Part shown: piece after piece, positions 1 through 6,724 of the stretch
Position numbering within the stretch: the stretch's first letter is position 1
Layout of the letters: every line of letters starts with the position of its first letter
DNA from: an uncultured Bacteroidales bacterium
Lineage (GTDB): Bacteria; Bacteroidota; Bacteroidia; Bacteroidales; Bacteroidaceae
Direction: 5' to 3'
NCBI GenBank assembly: GCA_902785075.1
Contig: CACZXN010000005.1
Coordinates: 1 to 64,000, forward strand
DNA: 64,000 bases
Notes under the pieces: generated by a model
What the model saw: the letters and a program-made list of their open reading frames with translations, nothing else
What the model was told of the DNA's origin: nothing
Database searches by the model: none
Program-made: the position numbers and the translations under genes

Positions 1-53
1 GGTCTACGAATGTTTTACCAACTTTTTTACGTTAAAATGAAAAAAAAATTAGC

Positions 54-219
54 GTGTCACGAGTGTCATGTCATGAGTGTCATTAACGATTTCAGGTAGG
101 GAAAAATGCTCATAATATATATAATATATAATATATATATTATATATTATATATATTATGGGTACAAAACGCCCCATCCGTTTTTCTTAATGACCTTTTG
201 ACACGTGACACTATGACAC
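54..219. promoter_or_regulatory. Inverted GTGTCA site clusters around the AT palindrome
   Basis: Three GTGTCA words lie on the left (54-59, 63-68, 77-82) and three TGACAC words, the same site inverted, on the right (199-204, 206-211, 214-219). The two clusters sit at similar distances from the centre of the 50-bp palindrome at 111-160. Such a layout suggests binding sites for a dimeric or multimeric protein at an origin, a mobile-element end or a regulatory region. The role is inference; no gene in the window is an obvious partner. Confidence 0.5.
111..160. repeat. Perfect 50-bp AT-rich palindrome
   Basis: Bases 111-160 equal their own reverse complement with no mismatch and no spacer: 25-base arms, centre between 135 and 136, composed of A and T apart from the terminal C and G. 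It can extrude as a cruciform or melt easily. The symmetry ends at 110/161. Long perfect palindromes are normally unstable in replicating DNA, so its persistence is notable. Confidence 0.95.
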
Positions 220-307
220 TTTCAATAAAAACCTATCTACAGGGCATTGTAGAGGGTGTTCTGCCAAAAAATAGATTGAATGGATGATGTCATCAACCCT
301 TGTTTTC

Positions 308-356
308 GTTGACTATTTCCCCTGATTTGGTTGACATTTCCCCTGAAAAAGTTGAC
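308..356 (+). repeat. Three phased GTTGAC repeats
   Basis: GTTGAC occurs at 308-313, 330-335 and 351-356, spaced 22 and 21 bases, about two helical turns. The first two copies continue into a shared TTTCCCCTGA tail. They lie just upstream of the Rha-like remnant and look like iteron-type protein-binding sites. The binding role is inference. Confidence 0.55.
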
Positions 357-388
357 TTTCGGCTCAAAATCACCCATTCAATCAATGA

Positions 389-715
389 AAAAAATACGGA
401 ATCAACTGTATTATTGCCGAGCTGACTGGTAAACAACATTATCATGTAATGGAAGCCATCCGTAAGATGGAGCCTGCATGGGAGAAAGTGCATGGGTCGA
501 AATTTCGGCTGATGTTCCGAGAGGTGAATATTGGTAACGGTGCCGTCCGTCGTGACCCTTGCTATTCTCTCACCAAAACCGAGTGCCTGTACATCGCCAC
601 GAAGTTCAACGACGAGGCTCGTGCCAAGTTGGTGCTGCGTTGTGATGAGTTGGAACGTCATGGCGTCTTTTCGTCGATGAAATGGGGGAAAATAACGGAA
701 ATACACAAAAATTAG
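389..715 (+). pseudogene. Remnant of a Rha-family phage regulatory protein
   Basis: The frame open from 389 to the stop at 713-715 has no good start. It reads IIAELTGKQHYHVMEAIRKM, then a YSLTKTECLYIATKF segment and ARAKLVLRCDELER, the pattern I associate with Rha/antirepressor-type phage regulators of Bacteroidales. An ATG at 385 opens a different frame (MKKNTESTVLLPS, then stop) that overlaps the same DNA, so a small frameshift may have cut off the original start. The only in-frame ATG, at 449, falls inside the conserved region and would give 88 residues. The C-terminal half normally expected is also missing. I read it as a decayed phage or mobile-element gene; a short functional protein from 449 is possible but less likely. 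Confidence 0.5.
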
Positions 716-950
716 CACATAATAATGTGGTAAATACATCGCATTAACGTGTTGTATATGTTGCATATATTTGCAGATTCCTCAACTATTGACGCACTCC
801 TCCAGAGGAGTTTCAAGGTTCAAGAACCCCGTAGGGGTGACATAACAAAGGATAGGGTAAAGATCTAACAGACCCACCCCCTTGCCCCTCCCTCTAGGGC
901 GGGGAGTGGTCAATAATCAATAATCAATGGTCAATAATTCAGAGGGGATG
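716..950. other. Intergenic stretch with short hairpins
   Basis: No gene is visible. It holds two short palindromes, ACTCCTCCAGAGGAGT at 796-811 and ACCCCGTAGGGGT at 826-838. A C-rich/G-rich hairpin at about 872-908 belongs to the CTCCC/GGGAG family seen elsewhere in the window. Words of the form CAATAATCAATAATCAATGG follow at 911-938. The segment looks like worn intergenic repeat DNA. Confidence 0.5.
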
Positions 951-1153
951 TTAGCCCATAACAACATCAAGTACCATCATGAGGACGAATCCGATTGCAA
1001 AACCTATGGTACTTAGATTGCTGTGCCTGAGGCGAAACCAAGCAGGGCCTTCTGCAGTCGCTGGGACATCTGATTCTTCATCAGGAAAACGAAGGCAGAG
1101 CCTAACATTGTGCCTAATAGGGGTATGAATAAACCCAAGAGAATTGTTTGCAT
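951..1153 (-). pseudogene. ZIP-family metal transporter remnant, internal deletion
   Basis: From an ATG at 1153 the minus strand encodes 46 residues (MQTILLGLFIPLLGTMLG, later FLMKNQMSQRLQKALLGFASG) that match the start of bacterial ZIP zinc/iron permeases: the first membrane helix and the loop into helix 2. A stop follows at 1013-1015. In another frame the next bases encode STIGFAIGFVLMMVLDVVMG and a stop at 951-953, which is how such proteins end (last helix). The middle of the usual 250-270 residue protein, including the metal-binding helices 4 and 5, is gone. The remnant starts 8 bases after the thioesterase gene stop, so the two were probably once one operon. The identification is by recalled family pattern. 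Confidence 0.75.
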
Positions 1154-1161
1154 ATAGCTGC

Positions 1162-1869
1162 TCAATTTGCCTGAAATTCTATGATTGCGCTGACTTCATT
1201 GCCAATTGATAGAGCTGCGATATACGTTCCATCCTGTTCGTAGAGGGTAGGAATGAGTTGATCGGTGAGTTTGGCGGCAACTCGGTGTTCGACTCTCAGT
1301 CCCCTCACCTCAAAGTCCTCGGGTAACAGCTCCATTGCCACTCGTACATAATTGGCATTGTTCATGTGCTTGTTGTAGTCGATATCGGCACGTAGCACAC
1401 GGATAGGCTCAAGGGTCTTTCCTCCTTCTTTTGGCAGGATGATGCGACGATCTTGGTAGTTCAGTTCTAATTGTGGGTCGAGGTGCATGGAGGCTAAGGT
1501 CGCCTCGTCGATACGTTTCAGCTTGCCATCGGACTTATCGACAAATGCTCCCATGCTCCATGTTCGATAGCATGGTTTCCCTTCTGCATCGTAGATGAAG
1601 GTGTTGCGGAATCCGAACATGGGTTTCATACCATAAACGGATGTCGTCACCGTCAGTTCTTCCTTATATGATGGTACTCGTACGATTTCCACTTGACGCG
1701 ACACGAGCAACTGTGCCATATTCTGTACGGTGAAATACTGCTTGATTCCAGGCTCGGAGTCAATCCACATCTCTGAGCAATCCTGCATCATCTGGAGGGC
1801 AGAATAGAGTTTCAGCCGTCCTTCGCTATCGCAGGTGCTCGTTGTTACCTTATACTTTAAGCTATACAT
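1162..1869 (-). CDS. Acyl-ACP thioesterase
   Basis: A 235-residue protein of the acyl-ACP thioesterase family (FatA/FatB-like, double hot-dog fold). It releases fatty acids from acyl carrier protein in the cytoplasm and so ends fatty-acid synthesis. Visible family features include the N-terminal YKVTTSTCDSEGRLKLYSAL segment, the LVSRQVEIVRVPSYKEEL region and DIDYNKHMNNANYVRVAMEL, the typical second hot-dog helix with its N/H residues. The frame extends ten codons upstream to a TTG at 1899, but that TTG is the last part of a TAAATTTG promoter box (1897-1904). The ATG at 1869 is therefore chosen. The ZIP remnant follows 8 bases downstream. Confidence 0.9.
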   Translation of the reverse strand: MYSLKYKVTTSTCDSEGRLKLYSALQMMQDCSEMWIDSEPGIKQYFTVQNMAQLLVSRQVEIVRVPSYKEELTVTTSVYGMKPMFGFRNTFIYDAEGKPCYRTWSMGAFVDKSDGKLKRIDEATLASMHLDPQLELNYQDRRIILPKEGGKTLEPIRVLRADIDYNKHMNNANYVRVAMELLPEDFEVRGLRVEHRVAAKLTDQLIPTLYEQDGTYIAALSIGNEVSAIIEFQAN

Positions 1870-1896
1870 TTTGACTTGTAAATTCGTTTCGGACTG

Positions 1897-1904
1897 CAAA
1901 TTTA
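1897..1904 (-). promoter_or_regulatory. Promoter -7 box, thioesterase gene
   Basis: TAAATTTG on the minus strand matches the Bacteroidota TAnnTTTG box. It would place the transcript start near 1890, about 20 bases before the ATG at 1869, and rules out the upstream TTG start. Confidence 0.7.
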
Positions 1905-1978
1905 GTCTTTTTTAGGCAGAAAAACTCAAAAAACATATAAGTTTACGCTCATGCTGATGTATTTTAGAGTTTTTTTAG

Positions 1979-1986
1979 TAATTTTG
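1979..1986 (+). promoter_or_regulatory. Promoter -7 box, flavin-reductase-like gene
   Basis: TAATTTTG followed by C matches the Bacteroidota -7 box and lies 31 bases before the ATG at 2018. No clear TTTG is seen at the expected upstream distance. Confidence 0.6.
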
Positions 1987-2017
1987 CAACAACAAAAATT
2001 CCAAACAATCAATTACC

Positions 2018-2605
2018 ATGAATAGAATTAAGATTGCAACATTTCTTGCCTCTGTCATGATGGCACTATCGGTTTCTTCCTTTGCTCAGGTGGAAAACGG
2101 TTACAAACAATTCAAAGTAGAAGAGGGCTTTGAGGATAATGGTTTTCAATGGTTCCGCGATGCTCAGCTGCTGTGTGCAGGAAACAAGGAGAAGAGCAAC
2201 GCTATGACAATTGGCTGGGGAGGCATTGGGACGCTTTGGGGGAAAACAGCCCTGACGGTGTATGTTGCCGAGAAGCGCTACACGAAGAAGTTTATGGATG
2301 AAGCTGAGTATTTCACGGTGCTGACCTTCGATGTCAAGGACAGTAAGGTGCTGAACTATATGGGAACCAAAAGTGGACGCGACGGCGACAAGGCACAGGC
2401 TCTCGGGCTTCATACCGCCTACACGGCTAACGGAACGCCTTACTACACGGAGGCTACGATGGTCATTGAGTGCAAGACGATGTATGCAGCTCCTTTTGAC
2501 CCGAAATACTTCAAGAGTAACGTTCCGAAACAGATGTATGCCAACTTCCCTGCAGGAATTCATAGCATGTACATAGGCGAAGTGGTCAATGCCTGGAAGA
2601 AGTAG
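2018..2605 (+). CDS. Secreted flavin-reductase-like (FMN split-barrel) protein
   Basis: A 195-residue protein. Residues 1-23 form a Sec signal peptide (MNRIKIATFLASVMMALSVS, cleavage after SFA). The mature part fits the flavin reductase/flavoredoxin split-barrel fold: an early NAMTIGWGGIGTLWGKTALT segment (flavin-contact strand), VYVAEKRYTKKFMDEAEYFTV, and a late MYIGEVV strand. Cytoplasmic relatives bind FMN and reduce it or use it for electron transfer. Export of this fold is unusual and suggests a periplasmic redox or flavin-binding role. A DUF2271 protein, also exported, follows on the same strand after a repeat array, so the two may work together. The substrate is unknown. Confidence 0.8.
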   Translation: MNRIKIATFLASVMMALSVSSFAQVENGYKQFKVEEGFEDNGFQWFRDAQLLCAGNKEKSNAMTIGWGGIGTLWGKTALTVYVAEKRYTKKFMDEAEYFTVLTFDVKDSKVLNYMGTKSGRDGDKAQALGLHTAYTANGTPYYTEATMVIECKTMYAAPFDPKYFKSNVPKQMYANFPAGIHSMYIGEVVNAWKK

Positions 2606-2611
2606 AGCTAA

Positions 2612-2675
2612 GGGCTGTAGAGCTGTAGAACTGTAGAGCTGTAGGGCTGTAGAACTGTAGAGCTGTAGAGCTGTA
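2612..2675 (+). repeat. Tandem array of eight 8-bp GRRCTGTA units
   Basis: Eight consecutive units (GGGCTGTA, GAGCTGTA, GAACTGTA, GAGCTGTA, GGGCTGTA, GAACTGTA, GAGCTGTA, GAGCTGTA) fill 2612-2675, with a partial ninth. The array lies between the stop of the split-barrel gene and the ATG at 2719. Related GAGCTAA, GAACTAA and GAGCTGTA words recur at 3327-3378. Confidence 0.9.
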
Positions 2676-2718
2676 GAACGGTTAAGAATAATTATACCAA
2701 ATCAAATTAATAACAACC

Positions 2719-3300
2719 ATGAAGACAATTGTAATTGCTATTTTGGCAGCTTTGCTGATGGGTACTCCCAGCATGGCTCAAAAGAAGGGAAAGGTCAATT
2801 CCCTTGAAGTTTCGTTCAACTATCAAAAGCAGCCAGGTGCAGGCTCCAACCAATATGCCATCTGGATAGAGAACGAAAAGGGTGAGTTTGTAAAGACACT
2901 CTTCGTCACCGCTTACACATCGAAAGGACGTGCTCGGGGTGGAGAGAAGGCTCAACGAGGCTATATTGTCCGACCCACATGTGTGCCAACATGGGTGAAG
3001 ACCTCAAAGGCAGAAGAAAAGACCGACGAGCAACTGGATGCTGTCACGGGAGCTACACCTCAAAACAGCGGCATACAGACACTCACATGGGATTTCACAG
3101 ACGAACAGGGTAAGACGGTAGCGCAAGGAACTTATAAGGTAAAAGTAGAAGCCACACTGTACTTCGAAAGCGATATCATCTACACTGGGACCTTCTCTTC
3201 GAAGGATAAACCAGGCAACATCGTTCTTACGTCAGAACTCACCAAGCCCGACGAGCAGCATAAGAATATGGTGACAGACGTGAAAGCCGTGCTGAAATAA
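2719..3300 (+). CDS. DUF2271-type periplasmic protein
   Basis: A 193-residue protein with an N-terminal signal peptide (MKTIVIAILAALLMGTPSMA, cut before QKK). The mature region is beta-rich: YAIWIENEKGEFVKTLFVT near the N-terminus, RPTCVPTWVK in the middle, then a FlgD-like Ig stretch (LTWDFTDEQGKTVAQGTYKV). This layout matches what I know of DUF2271 proteins, which are often found with flavin-transfer (ApbE) and PepSY proteins. Its function is not established. The neighbour at 2018 has a flavin-binding fold, which is consistent with an exported flavin/redox pair, but that is inference. Confidence 0.7.
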   Translation: MKTIVIAILAALLMGTPSMAQKKGKVNSLEVSFNYQKQPGAGSNQYAIWIENEKGEFVKTLFVTAYTSKGRARGGEKAQRGYIVRPTCVPTWVKTSKAEEKTDEQLDAVTGATPQNSGIQTLTWDFTDEQGKTVAQGTYKVKVEATLYFESDIIYTGTFSSKDKPGNIVLTSELTKPDEQHKNMVTDVKAVLK

Positions 3301-3626
3301 AAAGAAGGTTCAAAGGTCAGATGGAAGGGCTAAGAGCTAAGAACTAAGAGCTGTAGAACTAAGAGCTGTAGAACTAAGACACACTCCTCCACCATAAATG
3401 GTTCCCCTCCTCTAGCTTAGAGGAGGAGCTATAAAAAGGCTCTCCCCCTAAGATAGGGGGACCGAGCGAAATCGTAGCTCGGTTTGCGACGACGGAAGGT
3501 TTATCTTCCCAAAGGAGTGAAACGAAGTGTACTTTTACCCCGAAGGGGGAGGGAGTATGAAAACCTTGAACTTTGAACTTTGAACCTTGAACTCTTGAAC
3601 TTTTAAACTTTTAAACTATTTAACGT
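3301..3626. repeat. Intergenic hairpin string and short-word repeats
   Basis: No gene is visible. Words GAGCTAA/GAACTAA/GAGCTGTA run at 3327-3378. Five small hairpins follow: CCTCCTCTA/TAGAGGAGG (3406-3414/3418-3426), CCCCCTA/TAGGGGG (3444-3450/3454-3460), CCGAGC/GCTCGG (3462-3467/3477-3482), GGAAG/CTTCC (3494-3498/3505-3509) and CCCC/GGGG (about 3538-3548). Variants of TTGAAC, CTTTGAAC and TTTTAAAC then repeat at about 3562-3620, ending at the next start codon. It looks like a composite mobile intergenic repeat. Confidence 0.75.
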
Positions 3627-5554
3627 ATGAAGAACTATTTTTCTTTGATGGTAGCTACATTGCTGAGCGCCAACGCTATGACGCTCCAAGCACAGCAGTT
3701 AACACTTCGACTCGACAAAGCCGAAACAGAAGTAAGTCCAATGCTTTATGGTCTCATGACCGAAGAAATCAACTATGCCTATGAAGGTGGTCTCTACACC
3801 CAGTTGATTGCCAACCCGTCGTTTGCCGACATGTTCAATCCAAGAGGCGGACAACGTGGAGGACGAAATGCCAATCAGCCTCGCAGTACGGTGCGTCCAG
3901 ACCGCTGGCAGCTCACAGACTCAATCAAAGTGCGTGTGCGACAGAATCGGCAAGGAGGCATTAACGATGCCAACCCGACATCGCTCATCGTGAATTGCGA
4001 ACAGGCAGGCTTGGGAATTATCAGCGAAGGTTATTGGGGATTCCCCATCAAGAAGAACACAACCTTCAACGGGGCACTCTATGTGAGACAGCCTGCTGCG
4101 GGTAATAACCAAAACGCGATATCTACTCCTGTGAAATCTCTGACAATCGCATTGAAGAGTGCTGACGGAAACACAAATTATGCGGAAACAAAGGTAAGCG
4201 GCTTCTCAAACGGATGGAAACGGTTGGACTTTCAGTTGACCACATCAGCCACTCAGGCAGACACAAAAGATGCACGCCTGTATATCATCGCCAATGAAGC
4301 GGGTAGCATCGAGTTAACACGTGTGACACTCTTTGCTCCTAGCTATAAAAACCGCAAGAATGGTCTGCGCATAGACCTGATGGAGATGATGGCGGAAATG
4401 CAACCTAAGTTTGTTCGATTCCCTGGAGGCAACTACTTGGAAGGTAATAACTTCGCCAACCGATTCGATTGGAAACAGACAATCGGCAACCCAGACGAGC
4501 GTCCAGGTCACCAAAGTCCTTGGGGCTATCGCTCAACTGACGGGTTGGGATTGCTTGAGTTCTGTCAGTGGGCAGAGGATACAGGTGGCGAGCCTGTAGT
4601 GGGAGTCTTTGCAGGCTATGTGCTGAACGGCGACCATCTGGATGGCGACTATATCAAGCCTTTCATCATCCTCAACCCTTCCCTCTTCACTATGTAGAGA
4701 TTGGAAACGAAGACTTTTTCGACCGCAGCGGAAGCTATCCCAACCGATTCAAGATGTTCTACGACGCCATCAAGGCACGCTACCCTCAACTGCAGATTAT
4801 ATCAACGGTGGGATATGATGCCTTGAAGTCGAACGCCATTCCTAACCCTGTGGTGGATGTAATCGATGAGCACTACTACCGTAATGCAAATGACATGTAC
4901 CGCAACGCCTTCCAGTATGACCGCTATGACCGCAAGGGTCCGAAGATTTTCTGTGGAGAATGGGCCACTCGTGAAGGTTCACCTACCACTAACATGAATG
5001 CAGCTCTGGGTGATGCAGCATGGATGACGTGTATGGAACGAAACTCCGACATTTGCATCATGTCGTGCTATGCTCCGCTGTTTGTAAATGTAGAACCAGG
5101 CGGTATGCAGTGGGCAAGCGATTTGATAGGCTATGATGTGCTTCGTGCTTACGGCTCACCATCGTATTGGGCACAGGTGATGTTTTCAAAATATCTGGGC
5201 GACCGTATTGTACCTGTGGAGGCTGTTGACATTCCTAAGCAGAAACTCGACCGTAATGACGAGGCTAATGCTGTTTTCTACACGGCCACTACCGATACCA
5301 AGACAGGTCAGACCTTCCTGAAGCTGGTCAATGCAGTAGGCGACACTCAAAAGCTGACGATCAAGTTGGAAGGAGCCAAGAAGGTTAAGTCGAAAGCCAA
5401 GAAGATAGAATTGAAGTCTGCCCGTCCTGAGGACACCAACTCCATTGACAATCCCCGCAACATCGTTCCTCAAGAATCGACCCAGAAAGTGGGCAAGCAA
5501 TTCACTATCACACTCGACCCTTATTCCGTAACCGTATTAGTGGTTGAGGACTGA
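3627..5554 (+). pseudogene. GH51 alpha-L-arabinofuranosidase, broken by a deletion
   Basis: Frame 1 (3627-4697) gives a signal peptide, a beta-sandwich region and the first part of a GH51 TIM barrel (KFVRFPGGNYLEGNNF, GLLEFCQWAEDTGGEPVVGV), then a stop. Frame 2 picks up as HPQPFPLHYVEIGNEDFFD at about 4670 and runs to 5554. It holds the acid/base Glu (EIGNED), the nucleophile Glu (KIFCGEWATREG) and the C-terminal beta domain. In intact relatives about 25 residues separate the IKPF and HPQPFPLHY segments; here they are nearly joined. A deletion of roughly 80 bases that also shifts the frame therefore removed part of the barrel. The enzyme would have removed arabinose side chains from arabinan or arabinoxylan. 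As written it cannot make a full protein, unless the lesion is an assembly error. Confidence 0.85.
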
Positions 5555-5638
5555 TTACTATAACATTTAAGCATCAAAAGAAAACGATCCCGAGAATTTC
5601 CCTTGGTAATAATTCAATAAGAACCTTACACATGATAT

Positions 5639-5670
5639 GAACCCCGAAAGTTTGCTCACTCTCGGGGTTC
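5639..5670. terminator. Terminator hairpin between convergent GH51 and GH43 genes
   Basis: GAACCCCGA (5639-5647) pairs with TCGGGGTTC (5662-5670). It lies in the 130-base gap between the convergent GH51 and GH43 genes. There is no strong T run on either side, so the terminator role is likely but not certain. Confidence 0.55.
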
Positions 5671-5683
5671 AATTCAATCATCG

Positions 5684-6688
5684 TTACTTCTTTGGTATTA
5701 TAACCTTGAGTTTGTCGCCACTCAAATCGATTTCGAACAGATGGGGTGTACGAACGGTACGTCCGAAAGCATCTTTCTGATGAAAATGTACAGACATCAT
5801 CCACTTACCATCGAATCGCTGGAAAAGCATAGAGTGACCATAACCTGGAGGTGTGATAGGTTCGGGTTCCTGCACCCAAGGTCCATCGAGGGTACCACTC
5901 GTGCTGTAAGCCACTCCTTGTGTATAGACATCATATACCCACGAAGTCCAAACCATACCCAGACGGCCTGTCGCTGTACGGAAAAGGAATGGTCCGTCAG
6001 TCACTTTGTTCCAGGTTATCTCTCCCCTATCGTTCTTCTCGCGACTCCAAGGCGAATCGCTTGCACGGAATAGGATACGAGGCTCGCCCACAGTGCCGCT
6101 GAAATCGGGCTTCAGCTCTATCTTTTCAATCGTTCCGTTCCAATTCTGCAACCACTCGCCACAAAACACCATGTAGGGCTTACCGTTTTGGTCACGCCAG
6201 AAAGTACCGTCGAGTGTAGGACGGTCGGCAGGCAGATAGGTTGCATCACCAAATGCCCGATAGGGACCCATCGGATTGTCGGCACGCAACACCTGCGATG
6301 CACGTCGCTCGATGACGTTGCCGCGTACCGTATCGATTTTCACTGCTTGGTTGGTAAAGGTAGCGAAATAGTAGTACCACCCATCACCTGTTTGGTGAAG
6401 TTCGGCAGCCCAAATCTGCGGACGAGGTCCCATCCACGAGTCTGCCTCAAATTCTGTGACACGAAAGGGACCTTCCCATAATCGCAAATCGGAACTGCGC
6501 CACATCATGCCACCTGTGCCAGTCATGTAGTACATCTTCGTAGCTTTATCGGCCAGAATAGCAGGATCACTTAGGCGGATGGAGTCGAGGGGTATGTCCT
6601 TACGAACTCGCATGCCACGTTGCGCTGAAGCGGAAAAAGCAATGAGCGCAAAAACCAAGAATATGTATGTATGTAATTTCTTCATCAT
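5684..6688 (-). CDS. GH43 family glycosidase
   Basis: A 334-residue exported enzyme with a signal peptide (cut near ASAQ, residue 23) followed by a single five-bladed beta-propeller of family 43. Visible motifs are LSDPAIL with the catalytic-base Asp41, DGTFWRD with the pKa-setting Asp160, and VTDGPFLF at 229-236, where the general-acid Glu of most GH43 enzymes is Asp231. Family members act as arabinofuranosidases, xylosidases or galactosidases. Neighbouring GH3 and GH9 genes favour a plant-wall polysaccharide. It is the last gene of the minus-strand operon, 36 bases after the nitroreductase gene. No accessory binding module is seen. Confidence 0.88.
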   Translation of the reverse strand: MMKKLHTYIFLVFALIAFSASAQRGMRVRKDIPLDSIRLSDPAILADKATKMYYMTGTGGMMWRSSDLRLWEGPFRVTEFEADSWMGPRPQIWAAELHQTGDGWYYYFATFTNQAVKIDTVRGNVIERRASQVLRADNPMGPYRAFGDATYLPADRPTLDGTFWRDQNGKPYMVFCGEWLQNWNGTIEKIELKPDFSGTVGEPRILFRASDSPWSREKNDRGEITWNKVTDGPFLFRTATGRLGMVWTSWVYDVYTQGVAYSTSGTLDGPWVQEPEPITPPGYGHSMLFQRFDGKWMMSVHFHQKDAFGRTVRTPHLFEIDLSGDKLKVIIPKK

Positions 6689-6724
6689 AATTATTTACAA
6701 TCTGCGGAATTACAATTAAAGGAA

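Noticed and set aside
111..160. Rho-independent terminator
   Set aside because: The palindrome is almost pure A/T with no G/C stem and is a perfect dyad without loop, so it is not a normal terminator.
293..766. Minus-strand frame of 157 codons opposite the Rha-like remnant
   Set aside because: No recognisable motif; it crosses the GTTGAC repeats and mirrors the Rha-like frame, whose plus-strand translation is family-like.
4568..4660. Independent start of the second GH51 frame at 4568
   Set aside because: The first 35 codons from there read out-of-frame GH51 sequence (Arg/Cys-rich) and the family match begins only at HPQPFPLHY, so it is not a separate gene.
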